A stretch of 64,000 bases of DNA from Microbacterium natoriense. Lineage in GTDB: Bacteria; Actinomycetota; Actinomycetes; Actinomycetales; Microbacteriaceae. The notes beneath the pieces were generated by a model, which was given only the letters and a program-made list of their open reading frames with translations, searched no databases and was not told where the DNA came from. The position numbers were made by a program, and so were the translations under genes. Below are positions 32,198 to 40,661 of the stretch, piece by piece. Positions within the stretch are counted from its first letter, which is position 1. Each line of letters opens with the position of its first letter. The stretch is from the NCBI RefSeq assembly GCF_030816295.1, contig NZ_JAUSXV010000001.1, positions 1,550,001 to 1,614,000 on the forward strand. The letters run 5' to 3'.

Positions 32198-33403
32198 TTG
32201 CCCTTCGACAACCCCCAGGCTGCCGCTGTGCCGACGCGCCGCTCCAGCCGGCACCGCACCGCGGTCTTCGAGACCCCCGCAGTGACCGTTGCCGCCGAAG
32301 TCGCCGCTGTCGCTGCCGCCGCGGCCACCGCTCCGGTCTCGCGCCGCGCTGCGCGACAGCGTCCGGATGTCGTCGAGCCCGGCGTCGCCGAAGTCGCCGC
32401 TGCGGAACCCACTGCTGAGCCTGTCGCTGTCGAGCCCGTCATCGCCGAGTCCGTTGTCGCCACGCCGGTCGCCGACGAGGCGCCCGCTGCGCCGGAGGTT
32501 CCCCTCGACACCGCTGCCGCCGACCCCTTCGTGCAGGCGTCGCTCACGTTCCGCTCCGTCGTCCTCGACGGCGACAAGGTTGACGACAACGCCGCAGCCG
32601 ATGACGCACCCGCTGAAGGGACCGTGGGCGACGCTCCGGTCGCCGAGCACGTCGCGCGCCGCCGCCCTCAGTTCCGCAAGGTCGTCACCTTCGGTGCGAC
32701 CGTCGGCGTGATGGGGCTCGCAGGCCTGCTCGCCGTCTCGATGACCATGCCGGCAGAGGCCATCGCCGCCACCGGTTCCGACGGCACTGCCACGATGTCG
32801 CTTGTCGCAGCATCCTCCACCTCGTCCGCGAAGACCGACGGACAGATCCAGGCGTTCGTCACCTCCTCCGACGTGCAGAACGAGACGCTCGCACGTGCAG
32901 AGGACTTCTCGACCGTGTCCCTCGTCGACCTGGCATCCGAGCAGGGCATCAAGTTCTCCGACTCCGTGTTCACGAACGACCCCGATGCGGCCATCCAGTG
33001 GCCGTTCCTCGTCGGCGTCAGCATGAGCTCGGGCTACGGCCCTCGCTGGGGACGCATGCACGAGGGCATCGACTTCACCCCGGGTGAGGGGGCGCCGATC
33101 CAGGCCATCGCCGACGGCACAGTGCGCATCGCGACCGAGCAGGGCGGCGGCTACGGCGTCACGGTCTACATCGACCACGTGATCGACGGTCAGGTCATCA
33201 CGAGCCACTACTCGCACATGCAGTACGGCTCGCTGAAGGTGAAGGCCGGCGACACGGTCAAGGTCGGCGACATCGTGGGTGACACCGGCAACACCGGGCA
33301 CTCTTTCGGCGCCCACCTGCACTTCGAGATCATCGTCAACGGCAAGACGATCGACCCGCTTCCCTGGCTGCGGACGAACGCCGGTCGAGCGTCTCTCGAC
33401 TGA
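32198..33403 (+). CDS. M23 family metallopeptidase
   Basis: A 401-residue exported or membrane-anchored peptidoglycan endopeptidase. TTG 32198 follows GAGAGAAACGC. A long Ala/Pro/Val-rich N-terminal region (residues 10-150) precedes a hydrophobic segment at about 165-187. The C-terminal M23 domain has MHEGIDF (zinc ligands His and Asp) and the HLHFE motif near the end, plus the family WGRMHEG start. It likely cuts peptide crosslinks during wall growth. The two tRNA genes follow. Confidence 0.92.
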   Translation: MPFDNPQAAAVPTRRSSRHRTAVFETPAVTVAAEVAAVAAAAATAPVSRRAARQRPDVVEPGVAEVAAAEPTAEPVAVEPVIAESVVATPVADEAPAAPEVPLDTAAADPFVQASLTFRSVVLDGDKVDDNAAADDAPAEGTVGDAPVAEHVARRRPQFRKVVTFGATVGVMGLAGLLAVSMTMPAEAIAATGSDGTATMSLVAASSTSSAKTDGQIQAFVTSSDVQNETLARAEDFSTVSLVDLASEQGIKFSDSVFTNDPDAAIQWPFLVGVSMSSGYGPRWGRMHEGIDFTPGEGAPIQAIADGTVRIATEQGGGYGVTVYIDHVIDGQVITSHYSHMQYGSLKVKAGDTVKVGDIVGDTGNTGHSFGAHLHFEIIVNGKTIDPLPWLRTNAGRASLD

Positions 33404-33482
33404 CTTCTCGACTCGCGTCTCGATTTCGCGAGCGAGCCTCTCGGATGATAGGCTCGTCTGGTTGCTCCGCGAGGGGCAGCAC

Positions 33483-33554
33483 GCCCCGATAGCTCAGTGG
33501 CAGAGCACTTCCATGGTAAGGAAGGGGTCGTCAGTTCAATCCTGACTCGGGGCT
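33483..33554 (+). tRNA. tRNA-Thr (GGT)
   Basis: Acceptor gccccga (33483-33489) pairs with tcggggc (33547-33553). The anticodon loop atggtaa gives GGT. T-loop ttcaatc and D-loop agctcagtggcagagc present. CCA not encoded. Confidence 0.96.
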
Positions 33555-33588
33555 CACAGTGTTCGCATCTGCTATGCGGATGCCGTGC

Positions 33589-33662
33589 GGCAGGGTAGCT
33601 CAGCTGGTCAGAGCGCACGACTCATAATCGTGAGGTCGCGGGTTCAAGCCCCGCTCCTGCTA
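33589..33662 (+). tRNA. tRNA-Met (CAT)
   Basis: Acceptor ggcaggg (33589-33595) pairs with tcctgct (33655-33661), discriminator A. The anticodon loop ctcataa gives CAT; elongator type by arm pattern. An integrase gene lies ~400 bp downstream, so this 3' end is the likely attachment site. Confidence 0.95.
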
Positions 33663-33667
33663 CAGAA

Positions 33668-33713
33668 ATCACCTCCACACCCGCGTGATCACGCGGATTC
33701 TGTGGAGGTGTTG
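33668..33713. terminator. hairpin after tRNA-Met
   Basis: cacctccaca and tgtggaggtg form a 10-bp stem around a region with a further gcgtgatcacgc palindrome. It may end tRNA transcription, or be an integrase-arm palindrome. Confidence 0.5.
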
Positions 33714-33871
33714 TCATGTCCGGCGACAGCAACTTGGCCAGATTGCGGCCATATATTCCCTTCTTAGGGCGAGGATTGACGATCCGCCGCCGTAGCCACC
33801 GGGGGGCACCTGAAGCTACGGGGTATCCCGACTGCGCACACATTTCGCTCGGAGCCGCGCATGTGGTGGGT

Positions 33872-34066
33872 ATGGATGCGATAGCGACTCCCGTTTTCTT
33901 CACGCCCACGCAACTGGCTGAGTGCCTGCAGATCTCGATCAGGACACTCGAAGACTGGCGACTGCGCGGCTACGGCCCGCCGTTCCTTCCCGTGGGGAAG
34001 CACGTGCGCTATCCGCAGGACGGGTTTGAAGCATGGGTGGCGGCCGGCATGAAAGGCCCGTCCTGA
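33872..34066 (+). CDS. excisionase-like helix-turn-helix protein
   Basis: A 64-residue protein starting at ATG 33872 (the frame is open upstream but loses coding character). FFTPTQLAECLQISIRTLEDW and the following RxxGxGPPFxxVGxxVRYP pattern match MerR/AlpA-type excisionase HTH proteins, which direct integrase towards excision. Its TGA overlaps the integrase ATG by one base, showing coupling. Confidence 0.85.
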   Translation: MDAIATPVFFTPTQLAECLQISIRTLEDWRLRGYGPPFLPVGKHVRYPQDGFEAWVAAGMKGPS

Positions 34067-35268
34067 TGTCAAGGCGACGCCTCAATCCCGGGGAGATCGG
34101 ATCCATCTCCATCTCCCGCATCGGCGGTCGTGTTCAAGCGCGAGCGCGCACGAGAGATGCCGCCGGTTTACTGGTGCGCGTGTCATTCACCGCGGACCAC
34201 GAAGATGATGCTGTCAGCGGCGTGCGCCTCGAAGCCCAGCGCCTAGCGTTCGGCGACAGTGAGATCACGCTTTCCACAACTCTCTCAGAGCTTCTCGACC
34301 AGTGGCTCCACGCGCGCGCTGCCGATGTGCGCCCCCAGACAATGCGTGTCTATCGGTCCTCTGCCCAACGACTGCGTCGCATTGGGGGAGCGCTCGCCCT
34401 CGAGCAGCTGACTCCTGGACGGTGTAAGAAACTCTTGAACGACAGCGGATTCGTCGGATCAAGCTCGCATGCGGCGAAGCAGGCTCGTGTCGCTCTCCGA
34501 GGTGCGCTGGACCTTGCACTGGAAAGCGACGTCATCAGCCGGCACCCGGTCTCAGCAATGCCGCGTCAACGACGCGCTCGAAGCGAAGACGGCCTGCCAC
34601 GCGCGCTGAACGTAGACCAGGTCCACGCATTGCGCCGCGCGGTAACCCGAAGGGAAGAACGTATCGCGCGTCAATTGACGGATGCACGCCCATACTTGCG
34701 GTGGGTCATCGAAGTGCAATTAGGGTCCGGGCTGAGAATCGGCGAGGTGCTTGCGCTTCGTCACTGCGACGTGGACCTCGCTGCCGGGATCATCTCCGTT
34801 ACAGGCACGCAGATCGATGGTGAGAACTGGGAGCTCGTCCGCCAGGAGGAGCTGAAGAGCAGAGCGCAGGCCCGACGGATCAGACTGCCCCGGTTCGCTG
34901 TCGCCGCGCTAGAGGAAGCTCGGGGGGCGTGCGATGTTCCCTCGCTGTTGGCAAACGCTCCCGCACTGCAATCGCGGAACGGAACGTCGATTGCCGCTCG
35001 TAACCTCCGAAGACAGCTCCGAGACCTGCGAGAGGACGCCGAGCTGATAGCCGCGCTGGCGGAAACAGGGCTCTCCGCGAGCGACCTAGTCCCGCATCTG
35101 CTGCGTCGGACAGCGGCCACACTGGTTGCCGTCGCCGACGAGGACCTGACCAGCGCACAACGTCTACTTGGCCACTCGGATCAGAGGACGACGCGAGACA
35201 GCTACGCGGGAGCCGCATTCCGGATCGTAGGATCTGCCGAAACGCTTGAAGAACTGCTCGGGTTGTGA
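34066..35268 (+). CDS. tyrosine recombinase / integrase
   Basis: A 400-residue phage-type integrase. The N-terminal ~60 residues are an arm-binding-like domain, then a SAM-like core-binding domain (about 70-150) and catalytic domain. All catalytic positions are visible: Arg in GSGLRIGEVLAL, Lys in KSRAQARRIRLP, HLLRR box (PHLLRRT), His in LLGHSDQRTT, and the nucleophile Tyr in DSYAGA. The adjacent tRNA-Met is the probable target. No matching right-hand attachment site was found inside the window, so the element may be decayed or extend beyond it. Confidence 0.92.
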   Translation: MSRRRLNPGEIGSISISRIGGRVQARARTRDAAGLLVRVSFTADHEDDAVSGVRLEAQRLAFGDSEITLSTTLSELLDQWLHARAADVRPQTMRVYRSSAQRLRRIGGALALEQLTPGRCKKLLNDSGFVGSSSHAAKQARVALRGALDLALESDVISRHPVSAMPRQRRARSEDGLPRALNVDQVHALRRAVTRREERIARQLTDARPYLRWVIEVQLGSGLRIGEVLALRHCDVDLAAGIISVTGTQIDGENWELVRQEELKSRAQARRIRLPRFAVAALEEARGACDVPSLLANAPALQSRNGTSIAARNLRRQLRDLREDAELIAALAETGLSASDLVPHLLRRTAATLVAVADEDLTSAQRLLGHSDQRTTRDSYAGAAFRIVGSAETLEELLGL

Positions 35269-35420
35269 AACTGGCCTATCCGCTCCGTGATGGGACTGTG
35301 GGGTCCCACCCGCGTACTGGGATTGTGCCAAGGAAGGTCAATCGCATGTGCTCGTGGGCACCTTGAAACTTCCCCAGTTTGTTGCCGTTTCCTCTCGAAT
35401 ATGGAAGGAGGACATTGATC

Positions 35421-36456
35421 ATGCCGAAGATGATCCCGGAGGAGTCGAAGCGTCGAGCAATTCGGCTTGTGCTCGATCATCTCGATGAGCATCCAAACGT
35501 GACGGCCGTGAGCTGCGTCAGGCGAACGCGGTCCGTCGGGACGCGGCGGTATTCTTCGCCGGGGAACTCGACCCGCGGCGCCGCTGATCCTCGCGTTTGT
35601 CGAGGAGCAGCGCGTCAAGCACCGCTTGGTCGGGTCGATCGGCAAGGTCCTGCGGGAGCTGGGCGTGCTGGTCGCCGAGCGGACGTATCGGGCGTGGCAG
35701 CACGCCCAGCCCAGCAGCGGTCGTCATCGACGCGATCCGAGCTGTCCGGATCGATGAGAAGGGCGAGGCAACCCCGGAGTCGATGTGTGAGCGATGGAAG
35801 ATGACCGCGTTGCTGCGCCGCCATGACCTCCCGGTGTCAAAGCGGCAGGTCGACCGGTTGATGCGTGAGCTCGGGTTCAATGGTCTCGTGCGCGGCAAGG
35901 GCGTGTGGACCATGGTCCCGGACCTTAACGCCGCTCGTGCGCCTGACCTGTTGGATCGGGACCTCGCCGCCGTCGCGCCGAATCGGTGCTGGGTCGCGGA
36001 CTTCACGTATGTGCGGACGTGGGCCGGGATCGACCGCCGCGCTGCGGATGGGCCCGTGGCGACGTGACCGCGCGGGCCGCCCCGCGGCAGACGGGCTGAT
36101 CCATCACAGTGACACCGGTTCGCAATTCACGAGTGTGTCATTCGCTGAGCCCCTCTCTCTCGAAGGCATCGCGGCATCGCGGCATCGATCGGATCGATTG
36201 GCGACATCTACGACAACGCCCTCGCTGAATCCACGATTGAGCTGTTCAAGAACGAAGCGATCCGGGATGATTCTCCGTTCCAGACGGGACCGCTGCGCAC
36301 GATCGACGACGTCGAATGGATCACCACTGATGGATCGATTGGTGCAACGTGAGACGCCTGCACTCGACCATCGGCGACATCCCACCCGACGAACCCGAGG
36401 CCGCGTACTATGCTGGCCTCGCAACACCATCCCGCCCGGTGATGACACCCGCATAG
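35421..36456 (+). pseudogene. IS3-family transposase remnant (orfA/orfB)
   Basis: OrfA begins at ATG 35421 with MIPEESKRRAIRLVLDHLDE and jumps to the leucine-zipper end (ELRQANAVRRDAAVFFAGEL), with the middle deleted. OrfB follows with RHDLPVSKRQVDRLMRELG and NRCWVADFTYVRTWAG (first catalytic Asp), a deletion, then HHSDTGSQFTS (second Asp) and, after frameshifts, YDNALAESTIELFKNEAI (catalytic Glu) up to a natural stop at 36456. It cannot make active transposase. Terminal inverted repeats were not found. Confidence 0.88.
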
Positions 36457-36520
36457 GAACGACAAAGAACCGGGAATCGTTCAGTTTGCCGGCCTGCCGC
36501 CTGATCCCGATGGCTTGGCT

Positions 36521-36553
36521 ATTATCCAGGACTTCGTAGACGGCCTGGATAAT
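36521..36553. repeat. 10-bp inverted repeat
   Basis: attatccagg and cctggataat are perfect inverted arms with a 13-nt spacer. It follows the IS3 remnant, 130 bp before the end of the permease gene. A terminator or an element end are both possible. Remaining parts of 36457-36684 hold no gene I can support. Confidence 0.5.
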
Positions 36554-36684
36554 TAGATCGAGTTTCGAAGAAGGCCGCGCATGGCCGGGCAACGTCGAGC
36601 TTACGGCTCAAGGGGCTAAAGCAGTGAGTACGAGAAGGCTTCTTCTATTGACGACCGGAGGGCGCTACGCGATTGAGATTCGGC

Positions 36685-37638
36685 CTACTGCGCGGTGTTT
36701 GGCAGCCGCGCTCGGTAGTGCCATATGAGCACCGCCGTACCGGCGCAGAACAGAGCGAAGCCAATCAGAATGCCTAACCCTAGCGCAGGATCAAGCTCGC
36801 CAAGGGCAAACGGAGTGAACTGCCCGACGAAGTAGAAAATGTCGGTTCCTGCAAGGGGGATCATGTTGCGCAGGTCCCACGGCCCAAGCATTGGGAGCAG
36901 GTAGTAGGCCAGTGCGAAGGCGACTAGCGTAAACGCACGGTTTCTTGTCGCAACGCCGACGAACAGCCCGAACCATGCCGATACGGTTCCGATCAGGACA
37001 GCGAGCATCCCGATGGTCAAGGTCCGCGCAACCGAAGGACCCGGCGGGATAAACGCTCCCAGCGTGGAGGCCTCTTCTTCGGCAAGTGGACCAGTGATGA
37101 GCGACGCTATCCCGCTTCCGGCTGCCGATAAGACAACGAGTGCCGCGATGATTGCGAAAAGAGCGACCGGTTTTGTCCCAGCAACGCCCCGGATACCGCT
37201 TTGCGGCCACCGAAACGCGATCGATCCGGATTTCGTGTCGTGCGTAGCCGTGAAGATCCCCAGTGCAAACCCAATGAGGGGAAAGAAGATGAATGTGCTC
37301 AGGCTCAGGGTCGACGCGATTGCTCCGAGCCCTGTCGTTTGGGTCAGAGCCTCCGTTGCGCGATCCAGGTCGTATCGAAGCGGGTTCGAGATGTTCTGCT
37401 GCGTCGCGGCGCCTGTCACCTCAGCAGGGGTCGAGAGCGCCTTGGCGATGTCTTCGCCGTTCTCTTGAAACACGCTCAAGGTGTGCTCGAACTGTGACAC
37501 GAGTGAGAATGTCGATGAGGTGCCTGCCGCGGCGCCGCTGATGACGATTGCGATCGCGGCTCCGACCAGCGCAAGCGCAAGTCCACTGTTGATGACCCAT
37601 CGAAACTCACGCCGAATTTCTTGCAACATGTTGCGCAT
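36685..37638 (-). CDS. ABC transporter permease
   Basis: A 317-residue membrane protein with about six transmembrane helices, the first at residues 14-36, and a long external loop between helix 1 and 2 (about 37-100). This architecture resembles ABC-2 type permeases. It overlaps the ATPase gene by 32 bp and forms a three-gene unit with the secreted protein gene. It most likely exports the product of 38275 or a self-protection substrate. Confidence 0.8.
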   Translation of the reverse strand: MRNMLQEIRREFRWVINSGLALALVGAAIAIVISGAAAGTSSTFSLVSQFEHTLSVFQENGEDIAKALSTPAEVTGAATQQNISNPLRYDLDRATEALTQTTGLGAIASTLSLSTFIFFPLIGFALGIFTATHDTKSGSIAFRWPQSGIRGVAGTKPVALFAIIAALVVLSAAGSGIASLITGPLAEEEASTLGAFIPPGPSVARTLTIGMLAVLIGTVSAWFGLFVGVATRNRAFTLVAFALAYYLLPMLGPWDLRNMIPLAGTDIFYFVGQFTPFALGELDPALGLGILIGFALFCAGTAVLIWHYRARLPNTAQ

Positions 37639-38287
37639 ATGCCCTCGTAAGGTCCCTGTCTGAGAAATAGTCGGCGGTGATATCGGTCAGTTGCGTGTCG
37701 CGAAGTACCATCACTCGCGTGGGCAAAGACTCGAAAGCGTAGAGATCATGCCCGGTGGCGATGATTGTTCGCCCGCGTTCCTTCAGGTCGCGGTGCACAG
37801 CTTCTCGAAACCGAGATCGAGTAGATTGATCGAGTCCGTTAGAGAACTCATCGAGAAGGAGAACATCTGCGTCGCTCGCGAGAAGCGTGGCAAGAAGCAC
37901 CAGCTTCCGCTGACCAGTTGACATCTTCCCGTACGGGCGGCGCAAGAGATCGCCGAGAAGGTCCTGCACGACAGGAATCTTGTCGGCGTGCGAGTCGTTG
38001 AGCACGTAACGGAGGTTCGCGGCCGCACTCCACCTTGGGTACAGCATGGGGTGATCGAGGATGCCGAGGATGTGACGTCGCGGGCGCTTCCCATTGACCT
38101 CAACTACGCCGTCATGGTTGTCCAGTTCTAGGAGACAGCGGAAAAAAGTTGATTTACCTGCACCGTTCTCGCCAAGAATCAGACAGAAGTCTCCCGCATC
38201 GAGGCTTAGGGCGACGTCGAGGATCGGTCTGGCTCCGAATGACTTCCGGAGCCAGACCACGTCAAGCTGTGAAGTCAATCTTCCCAC
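37607..38287 (-). CDS. ABC transporter ATP-binding protein
   Basis: A 226-residue ATPase. Walker A GENGAGKST is at 39-47, Walker B DVLLLDE at 141-147, and the switch His in ATGHD at about 178. The signature is MSTGQRK (122-128) instead of LSGGQ; STGQ variants occur in ABC-2 exporters. GTG 38287 overlaps the upstream stop by 13 bp and the downstream gene by 32 bp, so expression is tightly coupled. Confidence 0.9.
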   Translation of the reverse strand: MGRLTSQLDVVWLRKSFGARPILDVALSLDAGDFCLILGENGAGKSTFFRCLLELDNHDGVVEVNGKRPRRHILGILDHPMLYPRWSAAANLRYVLNDSHADKIPVVQDLLGDLLRRPYGKMSTGQRKLVLLATLLASDADVLLLDEFSNGLDQSTRSRFREAVHRDLKERGRTIIATGHDLYAFESLPTRVMVLRDTQLTDITADYFSDRDLTRAYAQHVARNSA

Positions 38288-38820
38288 TTCTGGTAGGAGC
38301 CGACGTTCAATACGCGCGAGAACGCATTCGACGTAGCGCTATAGACGTTCGCGTTCCCCCAGGGAGTGGGTACCCCCGCACCGACGGTGTAGCTGCCCCG
38401 CCAATCATGCCGTGCCGACGTGGTGTAGATGCGCTTCGTGCCGTTCTGTTTGACAGTATTTGGAATCACCCACCCCGACTGCTGGAACGCGTCACTCCAA
38501 GTCACGCTACCGCCACCGTAGCCGAAGCTCACGTTCTCTTCGGCCCACATCAGCCATGAACCACGGTAGAGCTTCATCGAGTTTGTTCCAGAGGTGGCAG
38601 CTACGGATGCGACTGCTGTGCGCGACGTGACATTTGCGTCTCCGCTCGCGGTCGACATGTTGGTGCCCCCAGACTCCCATGCCGCAATAGCCTGCTGCTG
38701 CTCCGCGCTGAGATCATCTAGCGTCGGCGGGTCCGTGGCTGCCTGCGCTACCGTCGGCAAAAGGCTGCCGAGCAGTAACGCTGCTGCGATCGCACCCGAA
38801 ATGCGAATTCTCAGTTTCAT
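38275..38820 (-). CDS. secreted bacteriocin-like protein
   Basis: A 181-residue exported protein. ATG 38820 follows GAAAGGG. A signal peptide covers residues 1-27 (ends VAQA, then ATDPP). A disordered Ala/Ser/Thr region follows, then a Trp/Tyr/Gly-rich domain (about 80-181) with YRGSWLMWAEENVSFGYGGG, several aromatic strands and a terminal SRVLNVGSYQKWED. The layout (signal peptide, aromatic beta domain, dedicated ABC ATPase and permease immediately downstream) resembles lactococcin 972-type systems, but similarity is weak. Its stop overlaps the ATPase start by 13 bp. A secreted protein with dedicated export or immunity transporter is the safer description. Confidence 0.5.
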   Translation of the reverse strand: MKLRIRISGAIAAALLLGSLLPTVAQAATDPPTLDDLSAEQQQAIAAWESGGTNMSTASGDANVTSRTAVASVAATSGTNSMKLYRGSWLMWAEENVSFGYGGGSVTWSDAFQQSGWVIPNTVKQNGTKRIYTTSARHDWRGSYTVGAGVPTPWGNANVYSATSNAFSRVLNVGSYQKWED

Positions 38821-38920
38821 CGTCCGTCCCTTTCGGTGGGCTGGCACTGCGACGTGTTCGAGCCAGTACGGGTGACGGTAGTGCAACGAGTTCCTCGTCG
38901 TCTGTCGGTCTTCCGGAGGA

Positions 38921-38934
38921 TAGACGAAGGTCTA
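38921..38934. promoter_or_regulatory. TetR-type operator, site 1
   Basis: TAGACGAAGGTCTA: arms TAGAC/GTCTA, 101 bp upstream of the bacteriocin-like start. Resembles TetR/QacR-family operators. Confidence 0.5.
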
Positions 38935-39035
38935 GGGTCCTGAACTGTGCAGGTCACCCACTGTGTTCACGGGGATACGTCCAGCAAAAAGGCGACACAG
39001 TCAATCAATCTCACTCTGCCGAAGCTTGAAGATCC

Positions 39036-39049
39036 TAGACGAACGTCTA
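39036..39049. promoter_or_regulatory. TetR-type operator, site 2
   Basis: TAGACGAACGTCTA is a perfect 6-bp-arm palindrome about an AA centre, just upstream of the MFS remnant. Site 1 is 115 bp away. No TetR gene is present in the window near it. Confidence 0.6.
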
Positions 39050-39051
39050 TC

Positions 39052-39290
39052 GAATGGAGCGTCCTCGCGATCGTAGGTTCGGTGGTCGTGCTCGGCTGCT
39101 TCTGGGAGCGTCAGCGACGCGCCGAACAGGACGGGATCCTGCCGGTTATGCCACCGAGCGTGCTGCGTGCGCCGGCCGTGTGGCGTGGGCTGCTGATGAC
39201 CCTCCTCTTCTTCGCAACCTGCGACGCATCGGCGGGTGGGCGATGGCGATCGCAGGATTCGCGCAGATGCTCCTGATGGCAGCGATCTCA
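39052..39290 (+). pseudogene. MFS efflux transporter remnant
   Basis: In one frame the sequence reads SIEWSVLAIVGSVVVLGCF, WERQRRAEQDGILPVMPPSVL, and WRGLLMTLLFFAT, which has the order of EmrB/QacA-type MFS helices (the WERRRA-PLL loop). In the next frame it continues GGWAMAIAGFAQMLLMAAIS. There is no start and no full domain. I interpret it as a relic of an MFS gene once controlled by the TetR-type sites. The rest of 38821-39330 has no other gene. Confidence 0.45.
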
Positions 39291-39330
39291 GTCGTCGCCG
39301 TCCGAGAGGTCTGTTCGGGAGTCGGCACCT

Positions 39331-40065
39331 CTACCGACGACGGGCGATGATCAGTCCGTCCCACCCCTTCTCGCCGACCGTTTGCAACGCCGTCGCGTCG
39401 AGGTCATGGTTCGCGGCGATCGCGTCGACAACCGCACGCACGCCCTGCACGCGCGGGTCTTCGCTCTTCTCGTCGGACACAGCCCCGTCACGGACGACGT
39501 TGTCGATCACGATCACGGAACCCGGCCTGGTGAGCTTGAGTGTCGCTGCGAGGTAGGTCGGATTGCTTGGCTTGTCTGCGTCGATGAACACCAGATCGAA
39601 GGGCTCGACCCCATGGTCGATCAGAGCCTGTGCGGACTCGGCAGCTGAACCGACGATCACATCCACTCGATCACCCACTCCGGCGCGATCGAGGTTCTCC
39701 CTCGCCACGACCGCGTTCTGTTCCTCGAGCTCGAACGTCACCACACGGCCTCCGTCGCCCACCGCTCGCGCGAACCAGACCGTCGAGTACCCGGCCAGAG
39801 TACCGAACTCGAGAACTCGCCGAGCTCCGCCGATCTGTGCCAGCAGACCCAAGAGAGCTCCCTGATTGGCGGCCACCTCAGCATTGGGCATCGTCGTCCG
39901 AGCGCCGGATTCTCGCGCCTCGACCAGCGCGGCATCCTCGTTGACCAGCGCCGCGGCGAAGTACCTGTCGACGGATCGCCACGCGGGGGCAGACGCGTAG
40001 CGGTTGGCAGGAACCGCCTCCTCGGGAACCTCGTTGTGGACCGCGGACTCTTGCTTATCACTCAT
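39331..40065 (-). CDS. SAM-dependent O-methyltransferase
   Basis: A 244-residue class I methyltransferase of the O-MT (methyltransf_3) family. ATG 40065 is used (frame open upstream). SAM motif I is VLEFGTLAGYSTVWFA (about 87-102); FDLVFIDADKPSNP supplies the metal-binding Asp; VIVIDNVVRDGAV is the next strand. Such enzymes methylate catechol-like or unidentified small molecules. It appears as a single gene. Confidence 0.88.
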   Translation of the reverse strand: MSDKQESAVHNEVPEEAVPANRYASAPAWRSVDRYFAAALVNEDAALVEARESGARTTMPNAEVAANQGALLGLLAQIGGARRVLEFGTLAGYSTVWFARAVGDGGRVVTFELEEQNAVVARENLDRAGVGDRVDVIVGSAAESAQALIDHGVEPFDLVFIDADKPSNPTYLAATLKLTRPGSVIVIDNVVRDGAVSDEKSEDPRVQGVRAVVDAIAANHDLDATALQTVGEKGWDGLIIARRR

Positions 40066-40661
40066 AGCGGCATTTTGGCATCGCTGCCCGCGCGACGCGA
40101 AATCGCACTCTGCCCCTAGCATCGGTGTTTCGCCGGAGTACAGGAGACCGGTGCACATTGCGCAGCCGACGTGGTGTGCCGATGTTTCGCTATTCGGCAC
40201 ACTGACGGACACTTGGCGGTGATAGCGGCAACCCGCGAACCCGCTGCGCATGTCGTAGACCTGACTAACCAACCGGAACGCGGGCGGCGCTTGGGCGCAT
40301 CGGTGCCGACGGTCTGACGGCGGTGCAACAGGACGCACGAACAGCCCTCCCCGGGCGGTCATGGGTGCCACGAGAAGATTCATGGATCGCTCGCTCGAAT
40401 GAAGTTGGGGGCTTCCTCGAACAGAGCGACTGATCTCCTGCCGTGCGCGCCGGTGCGTGCTCCCACTGGATTGCCTACTGCGCGGGCCACATGCCCGAGA
40501 TGCATGCGGTCGCCTTCAAACAGGTCCTCACGTGTCTACGCGACGAAGCATTGAGTTAGTGCCCGAAGCGACGGTTCAGCGGGTACGTGCGCTGTGCATC
40601 GAACGCGGTCCGGGCGGCGGAAGAAGACATTAGCTCGTCTCGTTGTATCCTGCGCAGCGTG
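40066..40661. other. long intergenic region with small remnant
   Basis: No complete gene supported. A short plus-strand stretch at about 40462-40559 reads HWIAYCAGHMPEMHAVAFK and ends at a stop (TAG 40557-40559); it looks like the C-terminus of a lost protein but I cannot name it. Confidence 0.3.
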
